A stretch of 64,000 nt of DNA from Antitrichia curtipendula (Eukaryota; Streptophyta; Bryopsida; Hypnales; Leucodontaceae), in the NCBI GenBank assembly GCA_951230915.1, contig OX579633.1, positions 6,670,145 through 6,734,144 on the forward strand. The letters are read 5' to 3'. The notes under the pieces are model-generated. The model was not told where the DNA came from. It did not search any database and worked only from the letters and a program-made list of their open reading frames with translations. This document shows positions 59,204-64,000 of this stretch, piece by piece (the first letter of the stretch is position 1; every line of letters begins with the position of its first letter). Position numbers and translations under genes: made by a program.

Positions 59204-60892
59204 TCGGATTTAGGAACAATTTACAAAACTCGATCAGGTTTGCAGCAAGCCCGACGCTAATTAACTCAGAAAAACTAAGCCAGAATTAATTGGGAAACAC
59301 TGCCGTGATCTGTCAGAGATCATAAATATTTTCCACGTCTCTTTTGAGTTGGCGATTGGTCATTATAGCCTCACTGAACTCCGCTTTCAGAAGAAAAATA
59401 AATAAACAATTCAGCAAAAGGTTTGTCCAACTTGCTAACGTAATGGACTCTCATAATTGCTTTGCCTGAAGAGAATACAAATTGGAAACATTCTAGGAAA
59501 GAGTTCTAGTCATGTCAATACAGGCATACAAGGAACAGCCATACCGGTAGTAGACACAATATCCTACATTCCTATGATTTCAGATTCCCAATTTCAGAAT
59601 TGATTGCACAAACACAATCAAGGTCACTTGAGACAGTTTTTATGATTTCAAAATCATCACACAAATACAGCGCTCGACACTCATGAAAATGCCGACATGA
59701 CGGGTGTCCTGACAAAAGACTATGCCAGACAGGTCATCAGGTGTTATGAAAGCTTAGCAACAAGAAATGGATCCCAACACGCTACCTTCGTCCAAAATAC
59801 CATGAGTATTACCAGATGATACTCACCGCATTACTCATCGTACACATTTTACGCTAGTCTGAAATACTACTGTAATACCAAATGATATTCAATGCAATTC
59901 TACAGCGGATCATAGGCAGATATACACCAGTATTAGCAAAATACACCTTGCATATATTGAACTCTAAAGCTCTCTCCTAGACCTGGTAGTGCACCAAACC
60001 TGATATTACATCTAAAACCAGTACCTTAACGTTGGGATCTTTAACACCAATACCAAACACTACACAAGGATCTGAAATACTCGTGGATTACCAGATGATA
60101 TTCACTCCAATACTATGGTGGAATCATAGGCACCAGTATGAGCAAAAAACATACCTTACACGTATTCAAAACAAAAACTCTCCTAAAACCTTGATGATAC
60201 AATAGGAACAACATACCATTAGGACAGGATTTGGTACCCCACCTTACAGATAGATTCCAAACTGCATTACAGAGAAAGTGGGCAACAAGAAACAGAGAAA
60301 GTGGGCAGCAAAAAAGAGAGAGTCTGAGTCAGTCACCCGAGTCGTCCATGTGCGAAAGAGTTTCTTTTTACTGAACAGGGGACCCCGAAGGTCACCTGGC
60401 AAGTTCGTCAAAGTGCCCAATGAGAGCCCCTCCACATCCATCCTGTGCAATCCACTGGACTGGCTCCGTTGGGGTGAAGGAAGGAAGTCCCAATTCGGAC
60501 GACATTCTGCAATATGAGATGGCCCCCAAAACAGCTAGCTAGCTCCTACTACGGCGAAGTGAAGTGAGGGTGGGTGATGCTCCTATAGCAATACTAACTA
60601 CGCTCTCTCTCTGTTAGGCAGGGACTTACAACAGATATTATGTACAGTATCCAAACTTCCTCATCAATAGCAAACCGGCTGCTTGCCATCATCACTACTA
60701 CACCAGCCCAGGCACACGATCTCGCTCTTCGGGGTCGTCTCTTTTCTCGCTTGTGCCCCTCTTGTGTGTATGTATCTCTCTCAAGGTTGATCCAATGGAA
60801 GGAAATGAAACGACTAGTATTAAAACCGGGAAAAAAAGGGAAGTATAACAAAGGATTAGGGTTGAGATTTGAGGGTTGAGGGTTTCCACTCA
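59204..60892. other. Downstream region of the TIR1/AFB gene, with an imperfect tandem repeat
   Basis: 59800-60215 holds two to three imperfect units about 208 bp apart (GAAATACT, ACCAGATGATATTCA, ATCATAGGCA, CCAGTAT.AGCAAAA). The 3' UTR of the minus-strand receptor gene must lie in the right part. No separate gene recognised. Confidence 0.55.
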
Positions 60893-63685
60893 CTACAGCG
60901 TATCTACGAAAGAAGGGGCATCACTCCGGTGCCCTGCGAGAGTGCGGTATACGTACAGTTTCCCGACGGGCTCGTCAATGGGGTAAACATTCGACCTCTC
61001 CACGTCTGTGATAATCTCGACGTTGAGGAACGGATTCTTCTGTGCCAAGAATTGGCAGCCATCTCTTGTGACTTTGCACGAGGACATCCACAACCCCCGC
61101 ATGGACTCGTACTTGTGGATGCCAGTCAAGAGCGCTTCATCTCCAAACGGACAGTCTCTGACCTCCAACTTCCGAAGCTTAGGGCAACCTTCCAGAACGA
61201 ACTGCATCCCTAAGTCACTGTCGCCAACAAAGCCTACTGATAGCATTTCCAGCTTCTTCGCGTACCGGCCGATGTAGTCGAAGGTCTTGTCCGTGAGGAG
61301 ACCGGAGAGAGAGAGACGACGAAGCTGCTTGCATAGTCGGCAGACTGCGCCAAATCCTTCGTCCAGAGGCTCCCGGGTGTCGCAGTCGACCTCGTAGACA
61401 GGCATGATACAGAGGCGGAAGTGAGTCATTTTGGGGCAGTTCCTGGCGAACATGGACATGGCGGCGTTGGTCATCTGCTTGCAGAAGTAGAGGATCTTCC
61501 GCAACTCGGGGCAGCCCTCGGAGATGGCGAGGAAACCCTCCTCCGTGACGAGGCCGTCGTCCGTGATGGGGAACACGCGAAGCTCGCGCAAGTCCTTGCA
61601 GACTGCGGCGGCAGCCAGCAAACCCTTGTCACCCACGTAATCTTGAACCTGAGCAAAAAAAAAAAAGATGGTAAGAACATTGTCACGAATGAGTGCATTC
61701 TGAACACGTAGAGGGTGATCATGACAGAAAGAACAAGGCATACCAAACATTTAGAAGTCTAAATTCTGGTCAAAATTAGGGTTAGGTTTGCGGGTGGACA
61801 GAGCTAGTTCATCACCAAAGCCCCTATCGAGCTCAAATCAATACCCTGCAGAAAGATTACGGATGTTCTTCGCTATAACTCGATGTTTTACACGAAGCGC
61901 ACGGTGCATCTTTAGTGTAGGGCATACGCGAAGACCATGAGGGATTTAGGGTAAATTCATGAATAACGTCATCACTTACAAGAACGATCCAAACTTCAAA
62001 TTTTCTAATGCGATTGAATGTCATTACAGTGAAAGCAAGCAAGCAAGAACGGAACCCACCAGTAGTCGTTGCAGCTTGAGGCAATAGGTGATAAGCTTGG
62101 AAAAGTCTTGTGTCGACAGCAGCACATTCGAGAGATCCAGACTCGTCAACTCCAGACAAACTGGATACATACTGGGTATGCACAAAGGGACTACGTCCCA
62201 CAGCCCGGAGAGACTCCGCAGATTCTTACACCTAACGAGAGATCCTTGAAGCTCACTGAGTCTCCCCCAGGAAAGGTTTTGGTTATAAATCCCTGTTCCG
62301 AGCTCTTCCAGTTGCGGAGCTCGCAACAGAAGCTGCCGCAATTGATCCAGATCGATCTCCCTGTTCAGCTTCAACCTCTTCAGATTCGAACACCGACTCA
62401 CCAAAGCCTCTAAGGACTGGAAGTCACTCTCGTCGATCTTGGATTTCACAGTGGCAAAGTTCAGGCACTCGAGAGAGGTTTGGGACTCGGGGAAGGCGGT
62501 TAACCAGTCCCCGTTGCGGACAAGGATGTCATTTTCGTGAAGATCCAGTTCTGTGAGGTTTCTGCAATCAGGGAAGAATTGGAGTAGTTAGATCTACAAT
62601 GTAACGCATGTACACCCAGAATCAACACTGCCCGAAATGTGACACCTACATTCGGAACATTACGGAAGCTTCATGTACACCTGAATCTCTTTGTTATGAC
62701 CTCTAAAATGGCATCTAGAATATTCTTCACACGTTCTCCCACATTCAAACTATGTAGTGTAAAAGCTCGCATCTCACTAGGTATGATTCAAGAGGACTGT
62801 AAACCAATCTCAGAAACCCCTCTCACCCCATCTCATATAAAGTAGAGGCTCCATTAACCATACGGTACATTAGATTCTCCATTAATCATACAGGTGAGCT
62901 TTGATTTGTGGTAAGTGTGTTAAGATTAACTCTATAGACTTTTACCTTTTTGCAATTGATTTTGCGCGTGACACAGACTAAATGCGCAAAATTTTAGATA
63001 AAACAGGTTTCTAGATTGCTGTTGTAGGGAAAGTCTCAAAGTTCACCTGTATGGTTAATGGAACCTCTCCCTTGCTGTGTGTTGAATGGAGTCTTTACAT
63101 TACTACCCCAGATGAAGTTGCGAGACCACCAGTAAGCTACCCCACACACCCCATCTCATATACAGCACAGGATTCGGATTTTTTTTTGCATTTTTCTCCC
63201 CAATGAAGAACATTATAATAATATTATTACCTGCAGTTTCTGGTGATCTCCGTGATCCCATCCGTACTGAACCCATCACAACTGGTGAGCCTCAAACACC
63301 TAAAATTCCCGAACGTCTCCGCCACGTTCCTCAAATCCTCATCGGTCACCGTCATCCTCTTCAACCTGAGCTCCTCCAGCAACGGGTACTGCTCCGCCAT
63401 GGCCTCGATCCAGGGTTGTATACATGCCCCCCAGTTGGACGGCACCATGCCGAAGTCGGTGAACCTCGGCCGCCCCTTCATCTCCAGGCACGTGAGCTTG
63501 GGGAACCTCTTGATGAGAATCTCCGGGGAGACGGCGTAGCAGTTGCCGATGAAGGCCCTCCTGCGGCTCCATCCCTCCGCCTTGTACCACGCCTTGCACA
63601 CGAGCGAGACGGAGTTTCGGTCTCGGTGGGAGGTGAGGAACACCAGGACGTGCTCGAGAACCTCATCGGGGAAGACGGAGGGCAT
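60893..63685 (-). CDS. TIR1/AFB-family auxin receptor F-box protein
   Basis: Three exons, 63685..63231, 62561..62060 and 61648..60893, give 570 residues; intron positions match those I recall for TIR1-family genes. The F-box is at the N-terminus (FPDEVLEHVLVFL, residues 5-17), followed by leucine-rich repeats. Members form SCF ubiquitin ligases in the nucleus, bind auxin and InsP6, and recruit Aux/IAA repressors for degradation. Kept residues include Arg397 and Ser432 (Arabidopsis Arg403 and Ser438), Phe75, Phe78, Lys109, Arg110, Glu481 and the F-box Glu8. Arg74 replaces TIR1 His78, as in AFB4/5, and the C-terminus SDAPSFVDTL is also AFB4/5-like. ATG 63685 is the first in this frame after an in-frame TGA 45 bases upstream. 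The seed-plant miR393 target stretch (encoding MRGLWM) is not conserved. Confidence 0.95.
62874..63066. mobile_element. MITE-like inverted repeat in TIR1/AFB intron 1
   Basis: Left arm 62874-62904 and right arm 63036-63066 are inverted repeats of about 30 bp (CCATTAATCATACAGGTGAG against the complement of TTCACCTGTATGGTTAATGG). An extra direct copy of the left end occurs at 62846-62866. Confidence 0.65.
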
Positions 63686-64000
63686 CTCGGCCTCCAAGAC
63701 CCCGGAGGAGTCCAGGGCTGGAAGACTTCAGGGGCAAGATCAAGACCAAGACTTCGAATGTCAGTCTGCTTCACACCAGGCAAAGAATTCGCACTGCCCT
63801 TAAAAGCTCTCGCTGGATCATGGTAACGACATAGACAAGGACTTCACCTGGACTAAAGGAAACGGTCAGATCCACCTGGGCTGGAAGACTTCCACTACTG
63901 CGAGGAGACGAAGACTTCAACTGTCTGTCTGCTGCACACCACCCAAAGAATTCGCACTTCCCTTAAAAAGTTCGCGCCGGATCATGGTAACAGCATGGAA
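63686..64000 (-). promoter_or_regulatory. TIR1/AFB leader/upstream region with tandem duplication
   Basis: 63711-63834 and 63873-63998 are imperfect copies about 163 bp apart. Shared blocks (plus strand) are GGGCTGGAAGACTTC, CTGCTGCACACCA / CTGCTTCACACCA, CAAAGAATTCGCACT, CCCTTAAAA and GGATCATGGTAAC. They lie directly upstream of the start codon and may continue past the window. Confidence 0.75.

Noticed and set aside
63203..63826. 207-codon plus-strand frame at the right edge
   Set aside because: It is antisense to exon 1 of the auxin receptor and its leader; its Leu/Arg/Pro-rich content mirrors the GC-rich coding exon.

Overview
This is nuclear DNA from a land plant. It is AT-rich, very gene-poor and packed with small transposons. 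I recognise three protein-coding genes, all with introns: an EPF-like secreted signalling peptide at the left edge, a bacterial-type family 3 glycoside hydrolase (NagZ-like) in the middle, and a TIR1/AFB auxin-receptor F-box protein at the right edge. The EPFL and TIR1/AFB families are land-plant specific, telomere-type TTTAGGG motifs occur near 36.2 kb, and Stowaway, CACTA and hAT elements are typical of plants. The auxin receptor has Arg where Arabidopsis TIR1 has His78 and an AFB4/5-like C-terminus. Together with the NagZ-type enzyme this hints at a non-flowering plant (bryophyte, lycophyte or fern), but the species cannot be fixed from sequence alone.

Layout. 0.1-1.9 kb: EPFL gene on the minus strand, followed by a mixed-composition upstream region to about 4 kb. 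4-35 kb: AT-rich intergenic DNA with relics of a NAM-associated-domain gene (5.2-5.8 kb) and probably a PIF/Harbinger transposase (7.6-8.0 kb), plus many MITEs, some nested. 35.4-38.9 kb: NagZ-like gene on the plus strand. 39-40.6 kb: MITEs. 40.66-46.08 kb: a complete but dead hAT element with a perfect 8-bp target duplication. Its transposase has three in-frame stops and an inserted CACTA-type foldback MITE. 47.5-48.0 kb: relic of a pogo-type transposase. 48.9-59.2 kb: hAT-derived MITEs, a 54-bp minisatellite, TTAA-flanked elements and TA-flanked MITEs. 60.9-63.7 kb: TIR1/AFB gene on the minus strand, with a MITE in intron 1 and a tandemly duplicated leader.

Relationships. The three genes do not form a pathway; each stands alone in repeat-rich DNA. 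The repeats fall into four mobilisation systems readable from their ends: (1) hAT elements with 8-bp target duplications, one 5.4-kb parent-type copy and four MITEs of about 300 bp; (2) elements flanked by TTAA with CCCCT(A/C)AA-type ends, resembling piggyBac insertions, at least four with both ends; (3) a large TA-flanked group whose ends begin AGGTA, with several unrelated interiors; (4) CACTA-type foldback MITEs with 3-bp duplications. Two Stowaway MITEs are also present. I found no CRISPR array, operon, rRNA or convincing tRNA gene. No single undescribed system stands out. The most novel-looking material is the TTAA family with its internal empty-site control, the AGGTA-ended MITE group, and the NagZ-like gene in a plant.
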